Positions 53,890-63,210 of a DNA stretch of 64,000 bases are shown here, piece by piece. The DNA comes from Pseudoalteromonas tunicata (lineage in GTDB: Bacteria > Pseudomonadota > Gammaproteobacteria > Enterobacterales > Alteromonadaceae). The translations under genes were made by a program, and so were the position numbers. The stretch covers positions 226,001-290,000 of the forward strand of contig NZ_CP011032.1 of the NCBI RefSeq assembly GCF_002310815.1, written 5' to 3'. The notes under the pieces are model-generated. The model was not told the DNA's origin. It worked only from the letters and a program-made list of their open reading frames with translations, and searched no databases. Numbering within the stretch: position 1 is the first letter of the stretch; every line of letters starts with the position of its first letter.

Positions 53890-55824
53890 ATGAAAACATT
53901 ATTTAAGATTTTAGCGGGTTTACTTCTGGGCGTAGTGCTATTGATTGTTGCGTTGCCTTTTTTAGTGCCCGTGGATTATATAGTAAATAAAGTATCAGAG
54001 TCGGTTGAAAAAGCGACAGGTCGGACACTGGTTATTAAAGGAGATAAGACTCTTGCGGTTTTTCCTTCTCTAAAACTCGAATTAAATGATGTGCATTTTG
54101 CCAATATTAAAGGCTCAGAACATGCTGATATGGTTAGCATGGCGCAACTTGCAATTCAAATACCTTACTTATCAGCCTTATTGGGTGACATACAATTAGA
54201 AAAATTTGTTATTCGTCAGCCAAAGATTATTTTAGAAAAAATGCCTAGCGGAAAAGTTAACTGGCAGCTTTTTGATGCAGTCGCAGCTACAACAGAGCAA
54301 CCTACTTCAGCTAAAGGCGCAACTCAGTTACCCCAAGGGTTTGATGTTTCTCTGGGTGAGGTTGCGATTTATGATGCAACCATTAGCTATATTGATCATC
54401 AAACAAAGGCTCAGTATCAGTTGAGCGATGTTGAGTTAGCAGTTGCATTACCTTCACTCTATCAACCATTAGAAGTCTCTGGTGAGTTAGTTTATCAAGG
54501 GCAAAAATTTGAATTAGTAACACAATTAAATACCTTAGCCAAAGTGATTGCAGGTGATGACTTTACCCTTGGCAGTGCAATTGATTCAAAGCTCTTTAAT
54601 TTTAAATTTGATGGCCTAGTTGCTAAGGCGGGTCAGGATTTTTCGGGTAGCTTGGATTTAAAAGGTGATTCAGTTAAACAAATTCTAACTTGGCAGAAAA
54701 TAGCCTTGGATGCCAAAAAGGATGCATTTAACCAGTTTGAATTAGCAGCCACTATGCACTTCGCTAATCAAAAGTTAACTCTCACTAAACTAAAATTAGC
54801 GTTAGATGAGTTAGATGTGAATGGACAAGCTGTAGTCGACTTAGCGAAAAAGCTCTCAATATCTGCAGATGTTGATTTGGGAATGTTGAACTTAAACCCT
54901 TATTTACCAGTAAAGCCAGAACAAGTGGTAGCGCAAGAGGATAAAAAACAAGTATCACAACCGATAGTTTGGGACGATACACCTATCGATTTATCAGGTA
55001 TTAACAGTTTAAATGCAAATATTAAAGTGCGTTCTACAAGATTGCTGTTTAATGAAATCAAGTTAGATGCAAATGCCTTAGCACTGAATATAAAAGATGG
55101 CATCGCTACACTTGATTTAACTAAGTTTGGTTTATATGAAGGTAATGGTATTGGTAAAGTACTTATCAATGCAGTTAAAAGACCATATCAATTAAGTACT
55201 GATTTCAAATTGACAGGAATTGCCGCGCAACCGTTACTGAGCGATGCTGCAGGCTTTGATAAATTAATGGGGAAAGGAAATCTTGCATGGCAATTAACGA
55301 CCTCAGGTGTCTCGCAAAAGCAGTTTGTAAATGGATTGAACGGAACAACAGCGTTTAGCTTTAATGATGGGGCGATCAAAGGCGCCAACATTGCAGCATT
55401 AGTGCGTAAAGCAAAAGATATGCTTAAAGGTGATTTATCAGCAGCAAAAGAGGGTTTAAATACTGGGTTTGATAAATCTCAGCAAACTGACTTTTCAGCG
55501 TTAACCGGCAGTTTTGTTTTTAAGCAAGGTGTTGGTACTAATACCGATTTGGCTCTAGTGAGTCCCCTAATTAGAGTGTCTGGTTCGGGAGATGTTAACT
55601 TACCCCTTACCACTGTGAATTATCGACTTGTTACTGGGATTGTTGATTCTATAGAGGGGCAGGGTACTACAGATAAAAGTACCGGCTTTAAAGTACCAGT
55701 TAAAATTAAAGGACCTTTCCACGATGTCAAAGTGCAGCTTGATCTGAGTAAGGCGGCTGAAGAAGAAACTAAAAATAAATTGAAGGACAAAGTCAAAGAT
55801 AAGCTAAAAGGATTATTTGGCTAA
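53890..55824 (+). CDS. AsmA-family envelope protein
   Basis: 644 residues from ATG 53890 (signal anchor LFKILAGLLLGVVLLIVALPFLV begins there; the longer frame to 53743 is not credible). AsmA pattern: NKVSESVEKATGRTLVIKGDK, LNDVHFANIKGSEHADMVSM, IRQPKIILEKMPSGKVNWQLF, and the C-terminal block with FSFNDGAIKGANIAALVRKAKDML and LTGSFVFKQGVGTNTDLALVSPLIRVSGSGDVNLP. Related to YhdP/TamB-type bridge proteins that pass lipids between membranes; E. coli AsmA influences outer-membrane composition. Directly upstream of the spc ribosomal operon, an unusual neighbour. Confidence 0.9.
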   Translation: MKTLFKILAGLLLGVVLLIVALPFLVPVDYIVNKVSESVEKATGRTLVIKGDKTLAVFPSLKLELNDVHFANIKGSEHADMVSMAQLAIQIPYLSALLGDIQLEKFVIRQPKIILEKMPSGKVNWQLFDAVAATTEQPTSAKGATQLPQGFDVSLGEVAIYDATISYIDHQTKAQYQLSDVELAVALPSLYQPLEVSGELVYQGQKFELVTQLNTLAKVIAGDDFTLGSAIDSKLFNFKFDGLVAKAGQDFSGSLDLKGDSVKQILTWQKIALDAKKDAFNQFELAATMHFANQKLTLTKLKLALDELDVNGQAVVDLAKKLSISADVDLGMLNLNPYLPVKPEQVVAQEDKKQVSQPIVWDDTPIDLSGINSLNANIKVRSTRLLFNEIKLDANALALNIKDGIATLDLTKFGLYEGNGIGKVLINAVKRPYQLSTDFKLTGIAAQPLLSDAAGFDKLMGKGNLAWQLTTSGVSQKQFVNGLNGTTAFSFNDGAIKGANIAALVRKAKDMLKGDLSAAKEGLNTGFDKSQQTDFSALTGSFVFKQGVGTNTDLALVSPLIRVSGSGDVNLPLTTVNYRLVTGIVDSIEGQGTTDKSTGFKVPVKIKGPFHDVKVQLDLSKAAEEETKNKLKDKVKDKLKGLFG

Positions 55825-56159
55825 TCGCTGCATTTTAAAAGGCAGCCAAGGGTACAAATTTGTGCTTTTGGCTACTTGAAAAGCTAAATCTTACCCTCAT
55901 ATAACCCTTAGCAAAAAGAATTTATCTTGCTGCTTAATTAATAACCACATGACTAATAACAAGAAGCTTTTCACTGTTTAATTTTTGATTCATTAATAAA
56001 CCAATTAATTAAAATTTAACCTACCACTTCTTAAAGTTTGCTGGTACAATTGCCCGCCCTTGAGACGACCAAACGGTATTCTTGAGTGGAAATTGAACAA
56101 TATGCCTTTATTTAATAATAAGTTAAGGCGTTTCCTAAACTACACAGGAGCACATTTAG
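55825..56159. other. Gap between the AsmA gene and the spc operon
   Basis: About 335 bases, no gene on either strand. No remnant of rpsQ (S17), which normally lies upstream of rplN, could be read. A long imperfect hairpin at 55844-55873 (AGCCAA ... TTGGCT with an inner GTACAAA/TTTGTGC stem) lacks a T-run. The promoter of the ribosomal operon is near the right end (separate entry). Confidence 0.5.
56043..56060 (+). promoter_or_regulatory. Candidate promoter of the spc operon (extended -10, GC-rich discriminator)
   Basis: TGGTACAAT at 56042-56050 is an extended -10 element (TG-N-TACAAT), followed by TGCCCGCCC, the GC-rich discriminator typical of ribosomal-protein promoters under stringent control. 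No good -35 was found, which an extended -10 can tolerate. The start would be near 56057, about 100 bases before rplN. Confidence 0.55.
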
Positions 56160-56528
56160 ATGATCCAAATGCAAACTCAGCTGGACGTTGCTTGTAATAG
56201 CGGCGCTCGCAAAGTGCAGTGTATTAAAGTCTTAGGTGGTTCGCACCGTCGTTATGCTGCAATTGGCGACATCATTAAAGTTTCTGTTAAAGAAGCAATT
56301 CCTCGCGCTAAAGTGAAGAAAGGTGATGTGTTAAATGCAGTTGTTGTGCGTACACGTAAAGGCGTTCGTCGTCCAGACGGTTCTTTGATCCGTTTCGATG
56401 GTAATGCAGCTGTAATGTTAAACAGTAATCTACAGCCTATAGGTACTCGTATCTTTGGTCCTGTGACTCGCGAACTTCGTACAGACAAGTTCATGAAAAT
56501 CGTTTCACTAGCCCCAGAAGTACTATAA
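56160..56528 (+). CDS. rplN: 50S ribosomal protein L14
   Basis: 122 residues, as in E. coli, beginning [20 protein letters not shown] and containing [25 protein letters not shown] and [14 protein letters not shown]14 binds 23S rRNA near the subunit interface. AGGAG is 11 bases upstream. First gene of the spc operon here; in E. coli rplN is preceded by rpsQ of the S10 operon, which is not found. Confidence 0.98.
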   Translation: MIQMQTQLDVACNSGARKVQCIKVLGGSHRRYAAIGDIIKVSVKEAIPRAKVKKGDVLNAVVVRTRKGVRRPDGSLIRFDGNAAVMLNSNLQPIGTRIFGPVTRELRTDKFMKIVSLAPEVL

Positions 56529-56538
56529 GGAGTTTATC

Positions 56539-56853
56539 ATGGCCGCAAAAATCCGTCGTGATGACGAAGTAGTCATACTAGCTGGTAAAGACAAAGGTAA
56601 GCGCGGCAAAGTGCTTTCAGTTGTTTCTGAATCTGGCAGAGTATTTGTCGAAGGCATCAATCTTATCAAGAAGCACCAAAAGCCGGTTCCACAATTGAAC
56701 CAGCCTGGTGGCATTGTTGAGAAAGAAGCGTCTATCGACGTATCAAACGTTGCGATCTTCAACCAGGAAACTGGTAAAGTTGATCGTGTTGGTTTCAAGA
56801 TTGAAGACGGTAAGAAATTACGTATCTTCAAATCTACTGGTAAAGCTATTTAA
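56539..56853 (+). CDS. rplX: 50S ribosomal protein L24
   Basis: 104 residues. KOW motif ([19 protein letters not shown]) and [14 protein letters not shown]. It begins 23S rRNA folding early in assembly. 10-base gap after rplN; AAGGAG precedes the start. Its end lies 19 bases before rplE, the junction where S8 represses translation in E. coli. Confidence 0.98.
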   Translation: MAAKIRRDDEVVILAGKDKGKRGKVLSVVSESGRVFVEGINLIKKHQKPVPQLNQPGGIVEKEASIDVSNVAIFNQETGKVDRVGFKIEDGKKLRIFKSTGKAI

Positions 56854-56872
56854 TTAGTTATTGGAGTAGACG

Positions 56873-57412
56873 ATGGCGAAACTGCATGAAGTATATAACG
56901 ACAAAGTAGTAGCTGAACTGCAAAAACAGTTTGGTTTCAGCTCTGTCATGCAAGTCCCTCGAATAGAGAAAATCACCCTGAATATGGGTGTGGGCGAAGC
57001 CCTTGCAGATAAAAAAATTCTAGAGAATGCTGTTAAAGATCTAGAAGCGATTTCTGGTCAGAAAGCCTTGATCACTAAAGCTCGTAAATCAGTTGCTGGT
57101 TTTAAAGTTCGTGAAGGTTATCCGATCGGTTGTAAAGTAACCCTACGTGGCGAACGTATGTGGGAATTCTTGGAGCGTTTGGTAACAATCGCTATGCCTC
57201 GAATCCGCGATTTCCGTGGTGTTAGTGCTAAGTCTTTTGATGGACGTGGTAACTACAGCATGGGTGTACGTGAGCAAATTATCTTCCCAGAAATTGATTA
57301 TGATAAAGTAGATCGCGTTCGCGGTATGGATATCACAATCACTACTTCTGCTAAGAATGATGAGGAAGCCCGTGCGTTGTTAACAGCGTTTAACTTCCCA
57401 TTTAAGAAATAA
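56873..57412 (+). CDS. rplE: 50S ribosomal protein L5
   Basis: 179 residues, starting [18 protein letters not shown], with [32 protein letters not shown] block and [17 protein letters not shown]. Binds 5S rRNA. The start region reads GGCGAAACTGCATGAA, close to the E. coli S8 target site at this junction, so autogenous control by S8 is likely; that is inference. Confidence 0.98.
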   Translation: MAKLHEVYNDKVVAELQKQFGFSSVMQVPRIEKITLNMGVGEALADKKILENAVKDLEAISGQKALITKARKSVAGFKVREGYPIGCKVTLRGERMWEFLERLVTIAMPRIRDFRGVSAKSFDGRGNYSMGVREQIIFPEIDYDKVDRVRGMDITITTSAKNDEEARALLTAFNFPFKK

Positions 57413-57422
57413 GGGTAGGGTT

Positions 57423-57728
57423 ATGGCAAAGAATTCAATGAAAGCGCGCGAAGCTAAACGTGCTAAATTAGTTGTAAAGTTCGCTGAAAAGCGTGCTGAT
57501 CTTAAAGCTATCATCAGCAGTGTTGAAACTTCTGATGAAGCACGTTGGGACGCGGTATTAAAGCTACAAAGCCTTCCGCGTGATTCTAGCCCTGCACGTC
57601 AACGTAATCGTTGTAACATTACGGGCCGCCCACACGGTTTTCTTCGTAAGTTCGGCTTAAGCCGTATTAAAACTCGCGAAGCAGCCATGCGCGGTGAAAT
57701 TCCTGGCCTTAAAAAGGCTAGCTGGTAA
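57423..57728 (+). CDS. rpsN: 30S ribosomal protein S14, zinc-free type
   Basis: 101 residues with [50 protein letters not shown]. The long form without the zinc-ribbon Cys set. Part of the 30S head. Gap of 10 bases after rplE. Confidence 0.98.
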   Translation: MAKNSMKAREAKRAKLVVKFAEKRADLKAIISSVETSDEARWDAVLKLQSLPRDSSPARQRNRCNITGRPHGFLRKFGLSRIKTREAAMRGEIPGLKKASW

Positions 57729-57749
57729 TAGAATCACGGGAGTAAGACT

Positions 57750-58142
57750 ATGAGCTTGCAAGATCCAATCGCGGATATGTTTACACGTGTTCGTAACGGC
57801 CAAACAGCGAAAAAGGCAACAGTATCAATGCCTTCTTCAAAGTTAAAAATCGCTGTTGCAAAAGTGCTTAAAGACGAAGGCTATATTGCTGATTATTCAG
57901 TAAGTGGCGACGTTAAACCAGAGTTAGCTGTTGAATTAAAATATTTCGAAGGCAAAGCTGTTATCGAAACTATTCAACGTGTTAGCCGTCCAGGTTTACG
58001 TATTTACAAGAAACGTGGTGATTTACCAAAAGTAATGGGCGGTTTAGGCATTGCTATCGTTTCTACTTCTAAAGGCTTGATGACTGACCGTGCTGCACGT
58101 GGTGCTGGCGTTGGTGGTGAAATCATCGGCTTTGTAGCTTAA
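57750..58142 (+). CDS. rpsH: 30S ribosomal protein S8
   Basis: 130 residues beginning [18 protein letters not shown] and ending [31 protein letters not shown]. Binds 16S rRNA and, in E. coli, represses the spc operon at the rplX/rplE junction. AGGAG-like GGGAG precedes the start. Confidence 0.98.
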   Translation: MSLQDPIADMFTRVRNGQTAKKATVSMPSSKLKIAVAKVLKDEGYIADYSVSGDVKPELAVELKYFEGKAVIETIQRVSRPGLRIYKKRGDLPKVMGGLGIAIVSTSKGLMTDRAARGAGVGGEIIGFVA

Positions 58143-58154
58143 TCGGAGGGAACT

Positions 58155-58688
58155 ATGTCTCGTGTTGCTAAGGCACCAATCAATGTTCCTGCCGGTGTAG
58201 AAGTTACACTAAACGGCCAGGACATCAAAATCAAAGGCAAAAACGGTGAATTAAGCCGTACAATTAACGCTGCTGTTGAAGTTTTTGTTAACGATAACGT
58301 AATCACTACTCTTCCTCGTGAAGGCGTAGCAAATGCATGGGCACAAGCAGGTACTGCACGTGCTTTAATCAATAACATGGTTATTGGTGTAGATGCTGGT
58401 TACGAGCGTAAACTTCAGTTAGTAGGTGTTGGTTACCGTGCGGCAGCTAAGGGTAAAGTATTAGACTTAACTCTTGGTTTTTCACACCCAGTGAACTTCA
58501 ATGTTCCTGATGGAGTTACTATTGAAACTCCAAGCCAAACTGAAGTTCTTGTTAAAGGCGCAGATAAGCAACTTGTTTCACAAGTAGCTGCAAACATTCG
58601 CGCATACCGTAAACCAGAGCCTTATAAAGGCAAAGGTGTTCGTTATGCTGATGAAAATGTGCGTCGTAAAGAAGCCAAGAAGAAGTAA
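58155..58688 (+). CDS. rplF: 50S ribosomal protein L6
   Basis: 177 residues. Two L6 repeats: [20 protein letters not shown] and [26 protein letters not shown]-terminal [25 protein letters not shown]. Located near the factor-binding site of the 50S subunit. 12 bases after rpsH. Confidence 0.98.
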   Translation: MSRVAKAPINVPAGVEVTLNGQDIKIKGKNGELSRTINAAVEVFVNDNVITTLPREGVANAWAQAGTARALINNMVIGVDAGYERKLQLVGVGYRAAAKGKVLDLTLGFSHPVNFNVPDGVTIETPSQTEVLVKGADKQLVSQVAANIRAYRKPEPYKGKGVRYADENVRRKEAKKK

Positions 58689-58697
58689 GGTAAGACG

Positions 58698-59048
58698 ATG
58701 GATAAGAAAACAGCTCGTCTGCGCCGTGCTAAACGCACTCGCAGAAATTATATTGAACAAGGCATCACCCGTCTTGTTATCCACCGCACGCCACGTCACA
58801 TTTACGCTCAAGTAGTAACTGCTGAGGGTATCGTGGTGGCTGCTGCTTCTACTGTTGAAAAAGCAATTAGCGAAACAGTTAAAGGCACAGGTAACATCGA
58901 AGCAGCGCAAGCTGTGGGTAAATTTGTTGCTCAACGTGCAACTGACAAAGGTATCGAAAAGATTACTTTTGATCGCAGTGGCTTTAAATATCACGGCCGT
59001 GTGAAGGCGCTTGCTGATGCAGCGCGTGAAGCCGGTTTGCAATTCTAG
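58698..59048 (+). CDS. rplR: 50S ribosomal protein L18
   Basis: 116 residues, [38 protein letters not shown], ending [21 protein letters not shown]. Binds 5S rRNA with L5. 9 bases after rplF. Confidence 0.98.
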   Translation: MDKKTARLRRAKRTRRNYIEQGITRLVIHRTPRHIYAQVVTAEGIVVAAASTVEKAISETVKGTGNIEAAQAVGKFVAQRATDKGIEKITFDRSGFKYHGRVKALADAAREAGLQF

Positions 59049-59057
59049 GAGTAGACG

Positions 59058-59564
59058 ATGGCTAACGTAGAAGCAAAGCAACAACAGTCAGACTTAGCTG
59101 AGAAGCTAGTTGCTGTAAACCGTGTGTCTAAAGTTGTTAAAGGTGGTCGTATCTTTAGCTTCACAGCACTAACAGTTGTTGGCGATGGCGCAGGTAAAGT
59201 AGGTTTTGGTTACGGTAAAGCACTTGAAGTTCCAGCTGCTATTCAAAAAGCAATGGAAAAAGCGCGCCGTAACATGATTAATGTAGACCTTAACGGTAAT
59301 ACACTGCAGCATCCTGTTAAAGGTCGCCACGCAGGTTCATTAGTATTCATGAAACCAGCCTCTGAAGGTACTGGTATCATCGCTGGTGGCGCAATGCGCG
59401 CAGTGTTAGAAGTTGCTGGTGTACATAACGTATTATCAAAGTGCTACGGTTCAACTAACCCGATTAACGTTGTACGTGCAACTATTTCAGCGCTAGAGAA
59501 TATGACTTCTCCAGCGAAAGTTGCGGCTAAGCGTGGTCTTAGCGTAGAACAGATCAAGGGGTAA
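59058..59564 (+). CDS. rpsE: 30S ribosomal protein S5
   Basis: 168 residues with [40 protein letters not shown] (RNA-binding double-stranded fold) and [16 protein letters not shown]. Affects decoding accuracy. 9 bases after rplR. Confidence 0.98.
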   Translation: MANVEAKQQQSDLAEKLVAVNRVSKVVKGGRIFSFTALTVVGDGAGKVGFGYGKALEVPAAIQKAMEKARRNMINVDLNGNTLQHPVKGRHAGSLVFMKPASEGTGIIAGGAMRAVLEVAGVHNVLSKCYGSTNPINVVRATISALENMTSPAKVAAKRGLSVEQIKG

Positions 59565-59567
59565 ACC

Positions 59568-59744
59568 ATGAAAACTGTAAAAGTAACACAAGTAAAGAGC
59601 TCTATCGGTCGTTTACCGAAGCATAAAGCTACATTACGCGGTCTTGGTTTACGTCGTATCAATCACACTGTTGAGTTAGAAGACACAGCATGTGTACGTG
59701 GTATGATTAACCAAGTTTCATACATGGTTAAGGTTGAGGGGTAA
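59568..59744 (+). CDS. rpmD: 50S ribosomal protein L30
   Basis: 58 residues from ATG 59568, starting [20 protein letters not shown], with [35 protein letters not shown]. Normal length for L30. It sits 3 bases after the rpsE stop and 3 before the rplO start. Confidence 0.97.
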   Translation: MKTVKVTQVKSSIGRLPKHKATLRGLGLRRINHTVELEDTACVRGMINQVSYMVKVEG

Positions 59745-59747
59745 TTC

Positions 59748-60182
59748 ATGCATCTGAATACACTTTCACCTGCTGCTGGTGCAAAAACTGAGAAAAAACG
59801 CCCTGGTCGTGGTATCGGTTCTGGTCTTGGTAAGACTGGTGGCCGTGGTCACAAAGGTCAAAAATCTCGTTCTGGCGGTGGTGTACGCGTAGGCTTTGAA
59901 GGCGGTCAAATGCCAATTCAACGCCGTCTACCAAAATTTGGTTTTACTTCACGCAAATCTTTAGTATCTGCAGAAGTAAATCTTTATGAAATCGCTAAAG
60001 TAGAAGGCGATGTGGTAGAGCTAAGCACACTACAAGCAGCTGGTCTGGTTAAAAAGAACGTTCTGTTCGTTAAAGTAGTTAAATCTGGCGAAGTTTCACG
60101 TGCTGTGACTGTCAAGGGTCTTAAAGTGACCAAAGGCGCTCGCGAAGCAATTGAAGCTGCCGGAGGCAAGGTAGAAGAATAA
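59748..60182 (+). CDS. rplO: 50S ribosomal protein L15
   Basis: 144 residues: [59 protein letters not shown], ending [15 protein letters not shown]. Late assembly protein of the 50S subunit. GAGGGG 7 bases upstream. Confidence 0.98.
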   Translation: MHLNTLSPAAGAKTEKKRPGRGIGSGLGKTGGRGHKGQKSRSGGGVRVGFEGGQMPIQRRLPKFGFTSRKSLVSAEVNLYEIAKVEGDVVELSTLQAAGLVKKNVLFVKVVKSGEVSRAVTVKGLKVTKGAREAIEAAGGKVEE

Positions 60183-60195
60183 TAAGGAAAGTACC

Positions 60196-61524
60196 ATGGC
60201 TAAACCAGGTCTAGATATGCAAAGTGCCCAAAGTGGTCTAGCGGAATTGAAGCGTCGCTTACTGTTCGTACTCGGAGCTATAATCATTTACCGTTTAGGT
60301 TCTTTTGTGCCAATCCCTGGTATTGACGCCGCTGTACTAGCCGAATTCTTCGAGCAACAAAAGGGCACCATTGTTGAGATGTTCAACATGTTCAGTGGTG
60401 GTGCGCTTGAGCGTGCATCGGTATTGGCTCTAGGTATTATGCCTTACATTTCAGCTTCAATTATTATGCAACTATTAACGCACATACATCCTGCGATGAT
60501 AGAGCTTAAAAAAGAAGGTGAGCAAGGGCGTAAGAAAATCAGCCAATACACTCGTTATGCTACGCTTGTGCTAGCAACTGTACAATCTATCGGTATCGCA
60601 ACCGGTTTACCAAATATGATGCAAGGTCTGGTTGTAAATCCAGGTTTTGGATTTTATTTCACCGCAGTGGTGAGCTTGGTAACAGGTACGATGTTCCTGA
60701 TGTGGTTGGGCGAGCAAATTACAGAGCGCGGTATCGGTAACGGTATCTCAGTTCTAATATTTGTTGGTATTGTTGCTAACCTGCCGTCTGCTATTGGTTC
60801 GACAGCCGAAATGGCGCGCCAAGGTGATTTGAATGTTTTAATGCTGTTAGTGATAGCGGTAATAGTATTTGCTGTAACTTATTTGGTAGTGTTTTTTGAA
60901 CGTGGCCAACGACGTATTGTTGTTAACTACGCTAAACGTCAGCAAGGCCGTCAGGTGTTTGCTGCGCAAAGTACACATTTACCATTGAAAGTTAATATGG
61001 CTGGTGTTATTCCACCAATTTTCGCTAGTAGTATTATTCTGTTCCCTGGTACAATTGCCAGCTGGTTTGGTCAGGGCGAAGGTCCTATTGCAGATGCATT
61101 GCAAACAATTTCATTAGCATTGTCCCCAGGGCAACCGCTTTATGCGATGGTTTTAGCAGCTGCTATTATCTTCTTCTGCTTTTTCTACACTGCGTTGGTT
61201 TTTAACCCGCGTGAGACAGCAGACAACCTGAAAAAGTCTGGCGCATTTATACCAGGTATTCGTCCAGGTGAGCAGACATCGAAATACATTGATAAAGTGA
61301 TGACACGCCTGACATTGGCAGGTGCATTGTATATTACCTTTATCTGTCTGGTGCCCGAGTTCATGACAATGGCATGGCAAACGCCATTCTACTTCGGCGG
61401 TACATCAATTTTGATTATCGTTGTTGTGATTATGGACTTTATGGCACAAGTACAGACCCATCTGATGTCTCATCAGTATGATTCTGTGCTGAAAAAAGCT
61501 AACCTTAAAGGCTATGGCCGATAA
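60196..61524 (+). CDS. secY: Protein translocase subunit SecY
   Basis: 442 residues with ten membrane helices. Begins [21 protein letters not shown], includes [50 protein letters not shown] block and the C-terminal [19 protein letters not shown]. Core channel of Sec-dependent export, in the inner membrane. Between rplO and rpmJ, as in E. coli. Confidence 0.98.
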   Translation: MAKPGLDMQSAQSGLAELKRRLLFVLGAIIIYRLGSFVPIPGIDAAVLAEFFEQQKGTIVEMFNMFSGGALERASVLALGIMPYISASIIMQLLTHIHPAMIELKKEGEQGRKKISQYTRYATLVLATVQSIGIATGLPNMMQGLVVNPGFGFYFTAVVSLVTGTMFLMWLGEQITERGIGNGISVLIFVGIVANLPSAIGSTAEMARQGDLNVLMLLVIAVIVFAVTYLVVFFERGQRRIVVNYAKRQQGRQVFAAQSTHLPLKVNMAGVIPPIFASSIILFPGTIASWFGQGEGPIADALQTISLALSPGQPLYAMVLAAAIIFFCFFYTALVFNPRETADNLKKSGAFIPGIRPGEQTSKYIDKVMTRLTLAGALYITFICLVPEFMTMAWQTPFYFGGTSILIIVVVIMDFMAQVQTHLMSHQYDSVLKKANLKGYGR

Positions 61525-61546
61525 GGTAAGTTTACGGAGTTGAGTT

Positions 61547-61660
61547 ATGAAAGTACGTGCTTCCGTTAAGAAAATTTGCCGTAACTGCAAAGTTGTTAAA
61601 CGTGCCGGTGTTGTACGTGTAATTTGTAGTGAGCCAAAGCACAAGCAAAGGCAAGGCTAA
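61547..61660 (+). CDS. rpmJ: 50S ribosomal protein L36, zinc-ribbon form
   Basis: 37 residues from ATG 61547: [20 protein letters not shown], ending [10 protein letters not shown]. It carries the CxxC...C...H zinc-binding set, so it is the zinc-containing form, one residue shorter than E. coli RpmJ. 22 bases after secY; last gene of the spc operon. A 13-base-pair hairpin follows at 61672-61700. Confidence 0.96.
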   Translation: MKVRASVKKICRNCKVVKRAGVVRVICSEPKHKQRQG

Positions 61661-61671
61661 GTAAAAGTCGT

Positions 61672-61700
61672 GCAGACTGAGTATTTGATACTCGGTCTGC
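61672..61700 (+). terminator. Strong hairpin after rpmJ (possible spc/alpha operon attenuator)
   Basis: GCAGACTGAGTAT-TTG-ATACTCGGTCTGC forms a 13-base-pair stem with one G-T pair. The following bases (GTTCTTGGTT) are not a clean T-run, so termination may be partial and alpha-operon genes could be transcribed by read-through. Confidence 0.6.
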
Positions 61701-61800
61701 GTTCTTGGTTGAAGTTTGATTATTGGTTGAGTATCCTAACGGGCTTTTCAACAAAATATAGTCAAATTCTTTTATAGGAGATGTGTTAGTGGCCCGTATA
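61701..61800 (+). promoter_or_regulatory. Alpha-operon leader, S4-binding RNA
   Basis: The segment TTGAGTATCCTAACGGGC followed by TTTTCAAC (61727-61752) and AGGAG 9 bases before the GTG start of rpsM follows the E. coli alpha-operon leader, whose pseudoknot binds S4 and traps the ribosome on rpsM. The sequence blocks agree with my memory of E. coli; the fold was not computed. Confidence 0.75.
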
Positions 61801-62145
61801 GCTGGCATTAACGTCCCTGATCATAAACATGCTGTTATCGCTTTAACTGCAATTTATGGTGTTGGCAAAACTCGCTCTAAGGCTATCTTAGCTGCGACAG
61901 GAATCGCTGAAACAACTAAAATCGGCGAATTAAACGATGAAACTCTTGATGTACTTCGTGAAGAAGTGCTTAAGTACACCGTTGAAGGTGATCTTCGTCG
62001 TGAAATCACATTAAATATCAAGCGTCTTATGGACCTTGGTTGCTACCGTGGTCTTCGTCATCGTCGCTCTTTACCACTACGTGGTCAAAGAACTAAGACT
62101 AACGCGCGTACTCGTAAGGGTCCTCGTAAGGCTATCAAGCGATAA
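61789..62145 (+). CDS. rpsM: 30S ribosomal protein S13
   Basis: 118 residues from GTG 61789, which gives the expected [20 protein letters not shown]; another GTG two codons upstream is open but gives a non-standard N-terminus. Contains [17 protein letters not shown] and [28 protein letters not shown]. The GTG start and the leader match the E. coli arrangement, where S4 blocks this start. 30S head, contacts tRNA. Confidence 0.97.
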   Translation: MARIAGINVPDHKHAVIALTAIYGVGKTRSKAILAATGIAETTKIGELNDETLDVLREEVLKYTVEGDLRREITLNIKRLMDLGCYRGLRHRRSLPLRGQRTKTNARTRKGPRKAIKR

Positions 62146-62156
62146 GGGTAAAGACA

Positions 62157-62543
62157 ATGGCAAAAGCACCAATTCGTCGTAAGAAAGTTAAAAAACAAGT
62201 TGCTGATGGTATGGCTCATGTTCATGCATCTTTCAACAACACTATTGTAACGATTACAGATCGCCAAGGTAACGCGTTATCTTGGGCAACTGCAGGTGGT
62301 TCTGGTTTCCGTGGTTCACGTAAATCTACTCCATTCGCTGCACAGGTTGCTGCTGAGCGTGCAGGTACTGCAGCTCAAGAGTACGGTTTGAAAAACCTAG
62401 AAGTATTCATTAAGGGACCAGGCCCAGGCCGTGAGTCTGCAGTTCGTGCTCTTAATGCAGTAGGTTACCGTATTACAAACATCACTGACGTGACGCCAAT
62501 TCCTCATAACGGTTGTCGTCCACCGAAGAAACGTCGCGTATAA
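62157..62543 (+). CDS. rpsK: 30S ribosomal protein S11
   Basis: 128 residues: [78 protein letters not shown]. Part of the 30S platform. 11 bases after rpsM. Confidence 0.98.
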   Translation: MAKAPIRRKKVKKQVADGMAHVHASFNNTIVTITDRQGNALSWATAGGSGFRGSRKSTPFAAQVAAERAGTAAQEYGLKNLEVFIKGPGPGRESAVRALNAVGYRITNITDVTPIPHNGCRPPKKRRV

Positions 62544-62566
62544 CAATAGGTTAGTGGAGAAAGAAC

Positions 62567-63187
62567 ATGGCTAGATATTTGGGCCCTAAGCTCAAGCTAA
62601 GTCGTCGTGAAGGTACTGACCTGTTCCTTAAAAGCGGCGTTAGAGCAATTGATTCTAAATGCAAATTAGAGACAGCACCTGGTCAGCATGGCGCCCGTAA
62701 AGGTCGTTTATCTGATTACGGTTTACAGTTACGTGAAAAGCAAAAAGTACGTCGTATCTACGGTGTATTAGAAAAGCAATTCCGTAACTACTACAAAGAT
62801 GCTGCTCGTATTAAAGGCAACACAGGCGAAAACCTTTTACAACTTCTAGAGCAACGCCTAGATAACGTTGTATACCGTATGGGTTTTGCAAGTACTCGTG
62901 CTGAAGCACGTCAACTTGTAAGCCACAAGTCGGTTATGGTTAACGGTTCTGTTGTTAACATTCCTTCTTACAGAATCACTGCTGATGATGTAGTAGTAAT
63001 TCGTGAGAAAGCTAAGAAGCAAGCACGTATCGTTGCTGCTCTTGAGTTAGCAGAACAACGTGAGAAACCAACTTGGGTTGAAGTAGACGGTAGCAAAATG
63101 GAAGGCGTTTTCAAACGTTTACCAGAGCGTTCTGATCTGTCTGCAGATATTAACGAACAGCTAATCGTCGAACTTTACTCTAAGTAA
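62567..63187 (+). CDS. rpsD: 30S ribosomal protein S4
   Basis: 206 residues: [20 protein letters not shown], the central S4 RNA-binding domain ([20 protein letters not shown]) and C-terminal [23 protein letters not shown]. Initiates 30S assembly and in E. coli represses the alpha operon through the leader before rpsM. 23 bases after rpsK. Confidence 0.98.
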   Translation: MARYLGPKLKLSRREGTDLFLKSGVRAIDSKCKLETAPGQHGARKGRLSDYGLQLREKQKVRRIYGVLEKQFRNYYKDAARIKGNTGENLLQLLEQRLDNVVYRMGFASTRAEARQLVSHKSVMVNGSVVNIPSYRITADDVVVIREKAKKQARIVAALELAEQREKPTWVEVDGSKMEGVFKRLPERSDLSADINEQLIVELYSK

Positions 63188-63210
63188 AGTAAGAGTTAAG
63201 AGAGGATAAA

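Noticed and set aside
55844..55873. Hairpin after the AsmA gene as a terminator
   Set aside because: Stem is interrupted and no T-run follows on the plus strand.
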